From positions 143,819 through 207,818 of the forward strand of contig NZ_JASLGT010000030.1 in assembly GCF_030150205.1 (NCBI RefSeq): DNA of 64,000 nucleotides, written 5' to 3'. Source of the stretch: Niabella sp. Lineage in GTDB: Bacteria; Bacteroidota; Bacteroidia; Chitinophagales; Chitinophagaceae. Both the position numbers and the translations under genes were made by a program. The notes under the pieces are model-generated. The model was not told the DNA's origin. It did not search any database and saw nothing but the letters and a program-made list of their open reading frames with translations. Position 1 is the stretch's first letter. The number at the start of each line of letters is the position of its first letter. Of this stretch, positions 17,590 to 26,049 are shown piece by piece.

Positions 17590-19008
17590 GTGAAAAAAGT
17601 ATTTATATACAACGAAATTGCCGGCAACATCGCAAACAAGATCAGGAAGGGTGTTTTGAAAGCCGGTGAGCGTTTGCCTTCCGTAAGGATATTAAGTAAG
17701 GAACATGGGATCAGCATCAATACGGCTAAACGGATTTTTCTTGAACTGGAGGCCCAATCGCTGGTAGCATCAAAACCGCAATCCGGCTATTTTGTAAGCC
17801 CGTTACCCTATTTGAAACTGCCGCTGCCGGAAGCCAGTCATCCTTTGCCCGTTGCCAATAACAGGGAGCCGGGCGAACTGATCGACGGCGTTTATTCCAA
17901 TATGGGGCGCAGGGATCTGACGCTTTTTTCTATCGGCGTGCCCTCCGGTAATCTCCTGCCATTGGCCAAGCTGAAAAAAGAGCTGGTGCTGGCTACAAGG
18001 GAACTGAAAGAGGGGGGAACGGAGTATGAGCCCTTACCGGGGAATGTAAAACTGCGAAGAATGGTTGCTGCCCGTTCATTGGCCTGGAAGGGCGATTTAA
18101 AGGAGCAGGACCTCATCACTACAAACGGCTGTATGAACGCCCTGGCGCTTTGCCTGATGGCCCTTACAAAACCGGGCAATACCATCGCACTGGAAAGCCC
18201 CTGTTATCCCGGTATTCTTCAGCTTGCAGTGAGTTTGGGATTAAAAGTGCTGGAAGTGGCCACCCACCCGGTAACCGGAATAGAGATCGATGCATTGAAA
18301 AAATTGTTGCCTAAGATAGATGTATGTCTTTTAGTGCCCAATTTTAATACACCCCTGGGATATTGTATGCCCGATGCCCGTAAAAAGGAAGTGGCGGCAT
18401 TATTGGCAACATATTATATTCCGCTTATCGAAGACGATACCTACGGCGATCTCTATTTTGGTACGGAACGCCCCAAATGCTGTAAGTCATTTGACACAGA
18501 TGGTAATGTGTTATGGTGTGGCTCTGTGTCTAAGACCCTTGCCCCGGGTTACCGGGTGGGCTGGGTGGCACCGGGCAGGTATAAGGAGCAAATACTAAAA
18601 TTAAAATTGGTCCATTCTTTATCTTCCGCTTCTGTTATCAATGAAGCGGTAGGAAACTTCCTCATGACCGGAAGGTATGAAAACCACCTGCGTCACTTAC
18701 GCAAAACCTTACAGGAAAATTATCAGCGTTATGCGCTTGCAATAGCGGCGCATTTTCCGGAAGGAACCAAAATAAGCCGGCCGCAGGGCGGACTGGCATT
18801 GTGGGTAGTATTTCCCCGGGCGATCGATACCGGCGAATTGTATAATTATGCATTAAAAAAGCGCATCAGTATTTCACCCGGCAGAATGTTTACCTTACAG
18901 GATCAGTTTCATAACTGTATGCGCCTTTGTATCGGGTTACCGTGGACGGATGACCTGGGGCTGAAGCTGAAACAGCTGGGAACGCTGGCGAAGAGCTTGT
19001 GCATATGA
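17590..19008 (+). CDS. MocR-type GntR regulator with aminotransferase-like domain
   Basis: 472 residues. The N-terminal winged helix (about 5-75) has the GntR pattern (KIRKGVLKAGERLPSVRIL, GISINTAKRIFLELEAQ). After a linker, a fold-type I PLP aminotransferase domain (about 100-470) has the PLP lysine at about 315 in SVSKTLAPGYRVGW and the VPNFNTPLG and IEDDTYGDL motifs. MocR proteins use PLP-ligand chemistry to sense metabolites and usually control a neighbouring gene. Here that is the divergent EamA exporter. The start is a GTG lying 4 bp after the -7 element, so the mRNA is probably leaderless or nearly so. Confidence 0.92.
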   Translation: MKKVFIYNEIAGNIANKIRKGVLKAGERLPSVRILSKEHGISINTAKRIFLELEAQSLVASKPQSGYFVSPLPYLKLPLPEASHPLPVANNREPGELIDGVYSNMGRRDLTLFSIGVPSGNLLPLAKLKKELVLATRELKEGGTEYEPLPGNVKLRRMVAARSLAWKGDLKEQDLITTNGCMNALALCLMALTKPGNTIALESPCYPGILQLAVSLGLKVLEVATHPVTGIEIDALKKLLPKIDVCLLVPNFNTPLGYCMPDARKKEVAALLATYYIPLIEDDTYGDLYFGTERPKCCKSFDTDGNVLWCGSVSKTLAPGYRVGWVAPGRYKEQILKLKLVHSLSSASVINEAVGNFLMTGRYENHLRHLRKTLQENYQRYALAIAAHFPEGTKISRPQGGLALWVVFPRAIDTGELYNYALKKRISISPGRMFTLQDQFHNCMRLCIGLPWTDDLGLKLKQLGTLAKSLCI

Positions 19009-19169
19009 CAGCTGCTGAACCTGCCGGATTTTCCCGGTTTTTCGTTGCAGGCGATACCTCCAATCTTTTAAAACAGTATACAGCAGCCGGCATTTCTTCG
19101 GGTGGATGCGGTTGTAATTGCCCCTTATGATTGTCGTTTTTGTCCACCGCGGCCTCCGGAGCTGGCCGG

Positions 19170-19177
19170 TACCTTTG
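19170..19177 (+). promoter_or_regulatory. -7 element (TACCTTTG) of second DHFR-like gene
   Basis: A perfect TAnnTTTG lies 20 bp before the ATG at 19197. It supports that start over an in-frame upstream ATG at 19131. A TTTG at 19139-19142 is too far away (27 bp) to be a normal -33 box. Confidence 0.5.
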
Positions 19178-19196
19178 TAAGGTAAATCATGTAACC

Positions 19197-19781
19197 ATGC
19201 GAAAATTAATCATGAAAATGTCGGTTTCGATCGATGGCTTTGTAAGCGGCACCGATGGCGGGAAGGACTGGCTTTTCAAAACCGGTGACCCGGAATCACA
19301 GGCCTGGAGTGCAGGCGTTACCCGAGAAGCCGGGCTCATTATCATGGGCCGGAAGTCGTTTGAAACAATGGCTCCTTACTGGCCAACGGCAACCGGTCCC
19401 TTTGCCGCGCCGATGAACGAGATCCCCAAGGGTGTCTTTACCCGCAAAGGATTTAACCCCGCGTCTGCAATAAATCCGGAGGAACGGGCGGCTGCGGCCT
19501 CCTGGACCGGGGCACAGGTTTTTGACGGGGATCTTGCCGGAACGATCCGGCAGCTTAAAGCCAGCGGATCCGGGAAACCGATCCTGGCAATCGGCGGCGC
19601 AGGATTTATGCAGGCCCTTATTGCCACCGGGCTGATCGATGAGTACCACCTGGCCATCCATCCCGTGGCATTGGGCTCGGGCATGCCGGTATTCACGGGG
19701 GTAGGAGTACCGCTTTATCTGAAATGGGCGGGGGTAAAGGCGTTTCCCGGTGGCGTTATGGCCGTAACCTACCGGGTGTAG
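19197..19781 (+). CDS. Dihydrofolate reductase family protein (RibD C-terminal fold)
   Basis: About 194 residues beginning MRKLIMKMSVSIDGFVSGTDG, the family opening. Further motifs are LIIMGRKSFETMAPYWP and ILAIGGAGFMQALIATGLIDEYHLAIHPVALGSGMPVF. It is a paralogue in fold, but not a close copy, of the gene at 1625. It is a probable small cytoplasmic NADPH-dependent reductase with unknown substrate. It converges with the erythromycin-esterase-like gene, 31 bp away. Confidence 0.86.
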   Translation: MRKLIMKMSVSIDGFVSGTDGGKDWLFKTGDPESQAWSAGVTREAGLIIMGRKSFETMAPYWPTATGPFAAPMNEIPKGVFTRKGFNPASAINPEERAAAASWTGAQVFDGDLAGTIRQLKASGSGKPILAIGGAGFMQALIATGLIDEYHLAIHPVALGSGMPVFTGVGVPLYLKWAGVKAFPGGVMAVTYRV

Positions 19782-19812
19782 CAGGTTCCCGTTCGTTTAT
19801 CCCGGGGCGCTA

Positions 19813-21609
19813 TTATTTTGAAACGGGCGCTTGCTGGCCGTTGATCCGGAAACAATCGCTTGCTTTTGTTTGATCCAGGTAAATAAGGGCATCGTAAAGA
19901 TCGGGTTGCACATCCATTTGAAACTGGGGATAATCCATGGCCACGGCACCAATGGAACGTACATTCAGGTTCTTCAGCAGCCAGCCTGCATCTTTATGTT
20001 GCAGTTGCTGAGCGCGGATATCGAGGAAGAAGTTACCCAGTTGCGCAGCGCGGCCATAACTTTCAAAACTGCGGGGTATCGGGGCAATCAATGCATTACT
20101 GTTGCCGATTTCTTTGCCCTTTACAACTGCTGTATAGGTGCCTGCTCCTGCAGAAAACCCAATAACCCGCATATCGGTTTTATGTCCATTTTCCTCCAGG
20201 TAGCCTCCCATTGTATAACTGCGGCGGTTTACATGTCCATTATGCGCCCAAATGACCATCTTGCTGCCAGGGTTTTGTGCCAGCAGCCAGTCTGCATTTG
20301 CGGCCATTGACCGGTCTCGTACAGAAGGGCCCTTCCGGCCTGCTTTTGCCAGCAGCGCAAACTGGTTCAGCAGTGTTGCGTTTTGTACGATCCATGCAAA
20401 TGCTTGTGTGCCCATGGCGGCAGACAGTGGTTGTTTATGTACATCAAGATGTTTTTTTACGGGCTCCAGTTCTTTTAATAGCAGGGCTGCCAGGGAGTCG
20501 GCCGGTTGCTGCCAGTTGCGTTTCTCCAGTTTTTCAACAAGGCCACTGATAGCCGTTGTAGTGGCAACCAGGCTGCCGGCATATTGCTTTGCAAAACGCT
20601 CCAGGTTATCGGCAGCTCCTTTTCCCATCTGCATATCAAAACCAGTGAACTGAACAGGTGCATTTGGGTGCGCCTGGTTGTAACCGCGCATCCAGGTCAT
20701 CATATCCTTTACCTCCTTTGTATTCCAGGTCCAGAAGTACATGGTGTCCAGCAGGTGCTCGGGATTGCCGGTGCCCCGCAGTACATAATCATTCATGCCA
20801 TTGGTTTCCGCCATATTGGCTTCTATTGCAAAAATGTTGAACTTCATTTCTGAAACAAGAAACTCCAGCAACCGGTGTTTCATGCTGAATATTTCGCTGG
20901 TGCCATGTGTACATTCGCCCAGCGATACAATGCGGGCATCGCCTACAAAATGTTTCAGTGGTTGCAGGTCGGCAAAACCATTGCCCGCATAAACGGTGGT
21001 TAAAGGCACAGCATTGGTCCTGATCCAGGTAAGCTGATCTGGCTGAGGCGCATAAGCCGCAGGGATTGTTTTGGCGAGCGTTGCAATATCCACCCCGTCG
21101 AGCGTTACGTGCAGGTTGTCCAGCCACATACGCCCTTTCCCCGTCAGCATTCCACCCATTACGATAGCCGTGGCTCCTTTTTCCAATGGCAGCTCAATGC
21201 TGTACCGTTGCCAGTCGTGGGTGCCTTTAAGCGCTTCATGATACATGTTTCCAAGCTGAGGCGTACCGTCAATGCGCATCCAGAGACCGGCATAACCATC
21301 GCTTATGTTTTCTGTTTTTATATACCCTTCAAGCTTTAATTGTTTGCCGGAGTATTCTGCCGGCAGCACAAAGGAAACGGAAGCAAAGGCATTCGTAGCG
21401 GCGGCCGCATCCTTTTCCATTTTTATGGAGTATTTTCCGGAATGCACATGAACAGCGTCAATTGAAACGCGGCATCCTTCGGGTACTTTTGCCCGCATTC
21501 CCTGAGGCATGCCGGAATGATTGTCCAGCGCTTCAAAATCAAAATTAAGCGGGTGTTGGGCACCGGCGATGACAGGGGAAAGGATCATCAGCAGCAATAA
21601 GGTTCTCAT
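19813..21609 (-). CDS. Exported erythromycin esterase family protein with N-terminal beta domain
   Basis: 598 residues. A signal peptide (1-17) precedes a jelly-roll-like domain (about 20-175) with GKYSIKMEKD, LKLEGYIKTENISDGYAGLWMRIDG and DNLHVTLDGVDI, typical of carbohydrate-binding-like modules. The erythromycin esterase domain (about 195-580) has VSLGECTHGTSE (His235), FAIEANMAETN (Glu263) and the IWAHNGHVNR segment. The family includes EreA/EreB, which hydrolyse macrolide lactones, but most exported Bacteroidota members are of unknown substrate. Macrolide resistance should not be assumed. Confidence 0.88.
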   Translation of the reverse strand: MRTLLLLMILSPVIAGAQHPLNFDFEALDNHSGMPQGMRAKVPEGCRVSIDAVHVHSGKYSIKMEKDAAAATNAFASVSFVLPAEYSGKQLKLEGYIKTENISDGYAGLWMRIDGTPQLGNMYHEALKGTHDWQRYSIELPLEKGATAIVMGGMLTGKGRMWLDNLHVTLDGVDIATLAKTIPAAYAPQPDQLTWIRTNAVPLTTVYAGNGFADLQPLKHFVGDARIVSLGECTHGTSEIFSMKHRLLEFLVSEMKFNIFAIEANMAETNGMNDYVLRGTGNPEHLLDTMYFWTWNTKEVKDMMTWMRGYNQAHPNAPVQFTGFDMQMGKGAADNLERFAKQYAGSLVATTTAISGLVEKLEKRNWQQPADSLAALLLKELEPVKKHLDVHKQPLSAAMGTQAFAWIVQNATLLNQFALLAKAGRKGPSVRDRSMAANADWLLAQNPGSKMVIWAHNGHVNRRSYTMGGYLEENGHKTDMRVIGFSAGAGTYTAVVKGKEIGNSNALIAPIPRSFESYGRAAQLGNFFLDIRAQQLQHKDAGWLLKNLNVRSIGAVAMDYPQFQMDVQPDLYDALIYLDQTKASDCFRINGQQAPVSK

Positions 21610-21818
21610 AATTATCCGGTTTTAATTTGCGTTGGCTTATGAAATTAACAAGCGCCGGGTTCAAAAAAAAGTTAAAAGATCTGCAGGAAAAAAAACGGTG
21701 GCTTAATTATTGGCCGAACATCCGGCAGCCGCCTGGATTATATATGTTGGCAATTTCCCCCGGAACAAGATAGCGTGTGCGAAATAAGCAATGCTCAGCC
21801 ATTATCGCGCTTTATTCC

Positions 21819-21826
21819 TAACTTTA
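21819..21826 (+). promoter_or_regulatory. -7-like element (TAACTTTA) of DUF1304 gene
   Basis: TAACTTTA matches TAnnTTTG at all but the last base. It lies 15 bp before the ATG at 21842 and supports that start over the in-frame ATG at 21791. Confidence 0.4.
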
Positions 21827-21841
21827 ATTAAACATCCGTTT

Positions 21842-22210
21842 ATGAAAACAGCAGCCTTTATCATGACCGCATTTGTCGCTTTAGAGCACCTGTATATACT
21901 TTGGATGGAAATGTTTGCCTGGGAAACAGCAGGTAAAAAGGCCTTTGCCGGGTCTTTACCGGATGCGTTATTTAAACCTACCAAAAAGCTTGCTGCAAAC
22001 CAGGGTTTGTATAACGGGTTCCTGGCTGCAGGATTGATATGGTCATTCCTGATTTCAGATACTGGTTGGATGCTAAACATCCGGTTGTTTTTTCTGGCCT
22101 GCGTGGCCGTGGCGGGTATTTATGGCGCGGCTACAGCTTCGCGGAAAATATTTTTTATCCAGGCATTGCCCGCCCTTATTGCCATTATACTGGTATGCCT
22201 GTCCCGGTAA
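21842..22210 (+). CDS. DUF1304 membrane protein
   Basis: About 122 residues with four membrane helices. The opening MKTAAFIMTAFVALEHLYIL and the WMEMFAWETAGKKAF segment are characteristic of DUF1304, as is LAANQGLYNGFLAAGLIWSF. It is a small inner-membrane protein of unknown function. The preferred start is 21842, downstream of a -7-like element. Confidence 0.88.
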   Translation: MKTAAFIMTAFVALEHLYILWMEMFAWETAGKKAFAGSLPDALFKPTKKLAANQGLYNGFLAAGLIWSFLISDTGWMLNIRLFFLACVAVAGIYGAATASRKIFFIQALPALIAIILVCLSR

Positions 22211-22552
22211 TCGCCTGCCAATATTGACAGAACCGGCCTGCCTGGTTTTCATGTACAATTCAAAACCGGTAACTGAAAAATTGAAGTATTTAATGGAGCT
22301 GGATTTTTAGTACACGGCCCTGGTTTAAACCAACACGAACTTTTCTCTTCTTATAAGTATCCAGGACAAAAGAGCCCCGGCGCTGCCGGAAGGAGCGCAT
22401 TATTATTGTTCATTCCGGTTGCCAATAAACGGATTAACCGCATTACCAACCGCTATCTTATTAGTAGTAAGGGATCACAGAAGGATTTTGACCCGGGTCT
22501 GTATCCGGATAGAGACCGGGTATTTGCAGCCTGTGTAGCTTATTAAAAAATA

Positions 22553-22618
22553 GAGACAAATAACACATCCGAAAGAGACGGATAGGAAAGTGATGCCGGA
22601 GCTTTTATTATAGTTTAG
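22553..22618 (+). promoter_or_regulatory. GAGACAAA-type activator promoter (site a)
   Basis: GAGACAAAT (22553-22561) and GAGACGGAT (22575-22583) form a direct repeat with a 22-bp period. Exactly 27 bp later comes TAGTTTAG (22611-22618), one mismatch from TAnnTTTG. No TTTG -33 box is present. This is one of seven places in the window with this geometry. Confidence 0.65.
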
Positions 22619-22623
22619 CGGTT

Positions 22624-22801
22624 GTGTATGGTATGAATAGAGCCCAGGTGGCTTTAACGGATACAAGGGGCGGCTGTAATCGCAAATGCCTCGCAGGATC
22701 CGCTGCCGGCTGGTGATGATGTTGCATGGTTTAAATACAGAAAAGCATTTACAAGCAATACGAAGAGTCGGGGTAATTCTTTACCGGGACTCGTTTTTTT
22801 T
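22624..22801 (+). ncRNA. Candidate short transcript (possible 27-residue peptide)
   Basis: The unit runs from the predicted start downstream of site a to a strong terminator at 22801, about 180 nt. The only sensible open frame starts with ATG at 22633 and ends at 22716 (27 residues, two Cys, core GGCNRKCLAGSAAGW). It could be a small RNA or a peptide gene. No family is recognised. The rest of 22211-23255 contains only start-less open stretches that may be decayed coding sequence. Confidence 0.4.
22765..22801 (+). terminator. Intrinsic terminator of orphan short transcript
   Basis: GAGTC (22765-22769) pairs with GACTC (22788-22792), and the inner GGTAA pairs with TTACC around a TTCT loop. Eight Ts follow. 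Confidence 0.78.
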
Positions 22802-23070
22802 ATCAAGTCCGGCATGCCGGCCATCGTTCTAAAAGAAGGCCCTTCAATTTCAAGTCTGAACCTGCTGCTGCAGCTGTTGATCAACTTGCAGGCTTTGATA
22901 CCAAAACGTTCCGGTACTTCCTGTTGATCAAATACAATGATACCTGTTTGAAGCCATCTGTTACATATGGCAGAATAAGAAAGATCTTTTCAATAATAAA
23001 GCACGCGAAGCATTGGCCGTGTCTGGCATACGGTATTTGTTAAATGCAAAAAATGGATGCTGTTTTTTTC

Positions 23071-23102
23071 AAAAAAAAGGCCGGCTTAGGAATAAGCCCG
23101 CC
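23071..23102 (-). terminator. Intrinsic terminator on the minus strand
   Basis: On the minus strand GGCGGGCTTA and TAAGCCGGCC form a 10-bp stem with one mismatch and a TTCC loop, followed by eight Ts (23071-23078). It could end the 23256-25280 transcript or a short RNA starting near 23131. Confidence 0.78.
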
Positions 23103-23136
23103 CATTGAGAAATATTAGTGATTTTTTAATCAGGTA

Positions 23137-23202
23137 CAAAAATGCATCTTTAAAATGGAAATGCGTTGTGTATTTGTCTCTTTATTCTTGTGTATTTTTG
23201 TG
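23137..23202 (-). promoter_or_regulatory. GAGACAAA-type activator promoter (site b)
   Basis: On the minus strand a weak distal half CACAAAAAT (23202-23194) is followed at 22-bp period by GAGACAAAT (23180-23172) with the ACACAA extension. CATTTTTG (23144-23137), one mismatch from the -7 consensus, begins after exactly 27 bp. It would drive a transcript of only about 60 nt to the terminator at 23071. Confidence 0.5.
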
Positions 23203-23255
23203 ATAAACCCAACAGACCATACAGGGTACCTTTCCGATATAGCCATATCTGTCTT

Positions 23256-25280
23256 TTATTCATTTGTTGCCTGGAAAATTTTCGAGTATATTTTGTTGCC
23301 GTCTTTGTCTACCTGGCCGATCCGTACAAACAATTTCCCGTTTTCATGAAGCTGCGGGTTGTTGTTCTTACTGCAGGAATAAAGAACAGCGGCTGCAGTT
23401 ATAGCGGCGGGGATCCATAAAAACCATTTGCGGCGTTTGAATCCCATACCCAGCAGCCCGGTTACCAATACCCCGGCAGTGCCAAGAGGGATCGCATTTG
23501 CTGCAATGGAAAATGCATAGGATTGATTTTCGCTGGTATTGCCATTATTGGCTTTAGATAGTACTTCACCGATCTTTACAAAATGTTGTCCGTCTGCAGA
23601 AGCCTCTATTTCAAAATGATGGTTATTGGTTTCTTCCAGGCTTTCCCAGTTAACCTGTAAGATACCGTTGCGGATGCGGGCATTTACAGCGCCAAACACC
23701 ACCGGTAGTGGCTGGGCCCAGGTAACGGAGTAGGATACGGGTATGCTTTGCGCACCTGCCCTGTCTTTAAAGGCGTATTGGAAACTAACGGAAGTACTGC
23801 CGCTGCCGTTGGGGATAACGCTTAGTTTAGCCGCATCAAAGTTGGGGATCTCCGTTCCGGAAACAATAGCCACTGGTCCTGCGCCAAAATCATACATCAG
23901 GGTTCCATTGGCCGGGGCAGCTGTAAGTACAAAAGTGCTGGTAACCGTGCTTCCGCCAAGGTTGCCGTCTTCTGCATCCGTACCATTGGGTGCTGTAGGC
24001 CTGGTACCGGTATTGGAACCGCCAACAGCTCCGTTCAGCGGGATCGGTGTGCCGGCCTTCGGTTGGTAATTGAGTACATAAGACACCGGGTTGGCTACCG
24101 GGATCTGCTGTAGCCCGATGTTAAGACCGGAGATGTCGGCAGCCGTATTGTTAAAGCGAATGATCCCATCCGGACTTCCGGTTTGGAGGGCCGGGTTTCC
24201 ACCGCCGTTTTCACTTACAACGGAGCTGCCGGGCGGTGTGGAGGCGGTGGCAGGACCCGGATCGCCGATGTTCAGGTTCTGGGTAGAAAGGGTGGCTTTC
24301 AGCCCGATGTCGCCGGCAGCGTATGGTATTTCCGTGTCAAAAACATAGTTGCCATTGGCATCTACCGGGGCTTTGGCAATGACCTTGCCGGTATTATCGG
24401 TAATGTATACATATAAGGGCGTAGTGGTGCCATTAACGCCGGTTTCGGTTCCGTCCAGGATACCGTTGGCATTGTTGTTGTTGAAGATGGTGCCGGATAA
24501 GTTAACCGCCCGCATTTCGATGAGGAGATCGTCAATCGTAAGGTCGTTACCGGCATTACTGTTTACACCGGTGTTATCAGCGTTGTAAAAGTTAAATACC
24601 AGCTGGGCGGGCGCTGCGCTTGCGGGTAATGTAAATGCCGAGGTAAGGTTTTGCCAGGAAAGATTGTTCCGGTTAGCCGTAGCGCGGGGCAGGACCCAGG
24701 TAGTTATCTGGGGCTGGCCATTTACGGTAGCATTGTACTTTGTACCGGTTCCATTGGCATTATCGCGTACGGAAATACCGATATATCCTTCTTTGTAAGT
24801 GTTCCCGGAACCGTTACCGGAGGGCCGGGTAGCCAGGTCGTAATGGAGTATATTGGCAGCCCAGAAATTGATCCGGTAGGTAGCACCGGGTATATTCAGC
24901 TGGCTGGTGCTGTATACATAATAACTGCCGCTGAATTCCCCGGTTTTTGCGGTGTTGGCGTTTATGATCATCATATACCCGGAGCCGGTGGTATGGTCGC
25001 CGGTGTTTTGCCAGGCATTCTGGTTAACACCGGAAGTGGCAAAATCATCTACCAGGTCGGGGTTGGTTGCTACCGCATACTGTCCGTCGTTTACGGGGTT
25101 TGCGGTCTTCACCGCATAGTCTGTTGTGCCCGGACTGATAAGCCCTGCAGGGTTGGTGCTGATGGGAGGGCCCGGCGTTCCGAAGTCTTCCGATAAAAGG
25201 GTCTTATACTTTTGTGCCGTTAAGGCCAGCGTGCTGAATACGCCAAATGTAAAGATCAGTAAGGTTTTTAACATGTGCAT
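23256..25280 (-). CDS. Large exported surface protein with unusual two-hydrophobic-segment C-terminus
   Basis: 674 residues. A signal peptide (about 1-22, ending LALTAQ) precedes a jelly-roll-like domain (about 25-260: KTLLSEDFGTPG, FWAANI, LVFNFYNADNTG), then a Bacteroidota surface-repeat region (GTIFNNNNANGILDGTE, an SdrD B-like loop, about 265-370) and an Ig-like stretch. Residues 525-674 match the last 164 residues of the protein at 49607-50632. The shared parts are LPVVFGAVNA with ETNNHHFEIEASADGQHFV, a hydrophobic segment followed by FKRRK, a second hydrophobic segment ending LYSCSK, and a tail with FVRIGQVD and YSK. The promoter has GAGACAAA repeats. No standard type IX sorting domain is seen. 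Confidence 0.75.
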   Translation of the reverse strand: MHMLKTLLIFTFGVFSTLALTAQKYKTLLSEDFGTPGPPISTNPAGLISPGTTDYAVKTANPVNDGQYAVATNPDLVDDFATSGVNQNAWQNTGDHTTGSGYMMIINANTAKTGEFSGSYYVYSTSQLNIPGATYRINFWAANILHYDLATRPSGNGSGNTYKEGYIGISVRDNANGTGTKYNATVNGQPQITTWVLPRATANRNNLSWQNLTSAFTLPASAAPAQLVFNFYNADNTGVNSNAGNDLTIDDLLIEMRAVNLSGTIFNNNNANGILDGTETGVNGTTTPLYVYITDNTGKVIAKAPVDANGNYVFDTEIPYAAGDIGLKATLSTQNLNIGDPGPATASTPPGSSVVSENGGGNPALQTGSPDGIIRFNNTAADISGLNIGLQQIPVANPVSYVLNYQPKAGTPIPLNGAVGGSNTGTRPTAPNGTDAEDGNLGGSTVTSTFVLTAAPANGTLMYDFGAGPVAIVSGTEIPNFDAAKLSVIPNGSGSTSVSFQYAFKDRAGAQSIPVSYSVTWAQPLPVVFGAVNARIRNGILQVNWESLEETNNHHFEIEASADGQHFVKIGEVLSKANNGNTSENQSYAFSIAANAIPLGTAGVLVTGLLGMGFKRRKWFLWIPAAITAAAVLYSCSKNNNPQLHENGKLFVRIGQVDKDGNKIYSKIFQATNE

Positions 25281-25307
25281 TGCATTTTATTTTAGGAGAT
25301 CCGTTTG

Positions 25308-25373
25308 CAAAACTAGCATAGCCTTTCCCGCAAGGGGTGCCGCATCGTCTCTTATTTGTTGTGTGTTTGTCTC
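25308..25373 (-). promoter_or_regulatory. GAGACAAA-type activator promoter (site c) for the exported protein
   Basis: On the minus strand GAGACAAAC (25373-25365, with the ACACAA extension) and GAGACGATG (25351-25343) are 22 bp apart. TAGTTTTG (25315-25308), a perfect TAnnTTTG, begins after exactly 27 bp. The start codon at 25280 lies 27 bp further on. Confidence 0.8.
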
Positions 25374-25513
25374 TTTAGATAGAAGACGGCGCTGTTCAGG
25401 AAACAGAAAGAACATCGGCTTCCTTTTTTTGTGTTTAGCGGCAGGATAAAGAATGGAGCTGCCGGCGACGGAGCGGGCAATATGCCAGGGATCCCCGGCC
25501 CAGGCCATAAAAA

Positions 25514-25597
25514 GAGACAAATTCCCAATAATAGAGACAAATGCGAAAGCTGTTAGCAGCAATGGATTCCGGCGTTTTTATGATCTTCGTATATTTA
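25514..25597 (+). promoter_or_regulatory. GAGACAAA direct repeat (site d)
   Basis: Two identical GAGACAAAT copies (25514-25522 and 25534-25542) are 20 bp apart. The best -7 match, TATATTTA (25590-25597), is 47 bp away, not 27. So this site departs from the common geometry by about one repeat period. It is divergent from site c. Confidence 0.55.
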
Positions 25598-25658
25598 TGA
25601 AATGGGGGAATGCTGTTGTGTATACAGGCACTCATCTGGGGTGAAAGATAAAAATGGT

Positions 25659-25835
25659 ATGAAATTTACTAACCTGTTCGTTATCGTTGGCACAACAACG
25701 TTGCTGGTTCTTTTGTGTTCGGTTGTTCGCAATGCAATAAAAGGGAAGGAAGGCCTGGCCAACTGGCAAATCGTCCTGTTAATCATTGGTGTGATCGGTG
25801 TTGTTTACCCCGTTTGCAAACAGCTTTTTGAGTAA
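25659..25835 (+). CDS. Small two-helix membrane protein, unknown
   Basis: 58 residues: MKFTNLFVIVGTTTLLVLLC, a short charged loop (VVRNAIKGKEGL) and a second hydrophobic segment (IVLLIIGVIGVVYPVCKQLF). The loop is probably cytoplasmic, giving a hairpin in the inner membrane. I recognise no family. The ATG at 25659 is chosen because the hydrophobic segment starts there; an upstream in-frame start at 25602 would add 19 non-hydrophobic residues. GAGACAAA repeats lie 120-145 bp upstream. Confidence 0.6.
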   Translation: MKFTNLFVIVGTTTLLVLLCSVVRNAIKGKEGLANWQIVLLIIGVIGVVYPVCKQLFE

Positions 25836-26049
25836 AGATAAAGAGAGGCGCCTGCGTTGCATTGGAGATGGAATATTTAATGGCAGGTGCCGGCAGGAAT
25901 GAAAATTGGAGTACGCGTTATTGTGAAAATAGTTGCCGCGCCTCCTCAATTAGGGATAAAATGCGCATGCAACAGGATCCGTTACCTTGCACCTGCTTTT
26001 TGCCCGGGACGGCCTCTGTCTGATTTACACGATACAAAAGCGGATCTAT

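Noticed and set aside
19813..21609. Macrolide resistance gene
   Set aside because: The family name suggests it, but exported Bacteroidota members with an added beta domain are not known to be macrolide esterases. The sequence alone cannot support resistance.
22274..22545. Open stretch of about 89 codons without a start codon
   Set aside because: No start codon and no recognisable family; perhaps decayed coding sequence, but not supportable as a gene.
22654..22919. Open stretch running through the terminator at 22765-22801
   Set aside because: No start codon, no family, and interrupted by a strong terminator.
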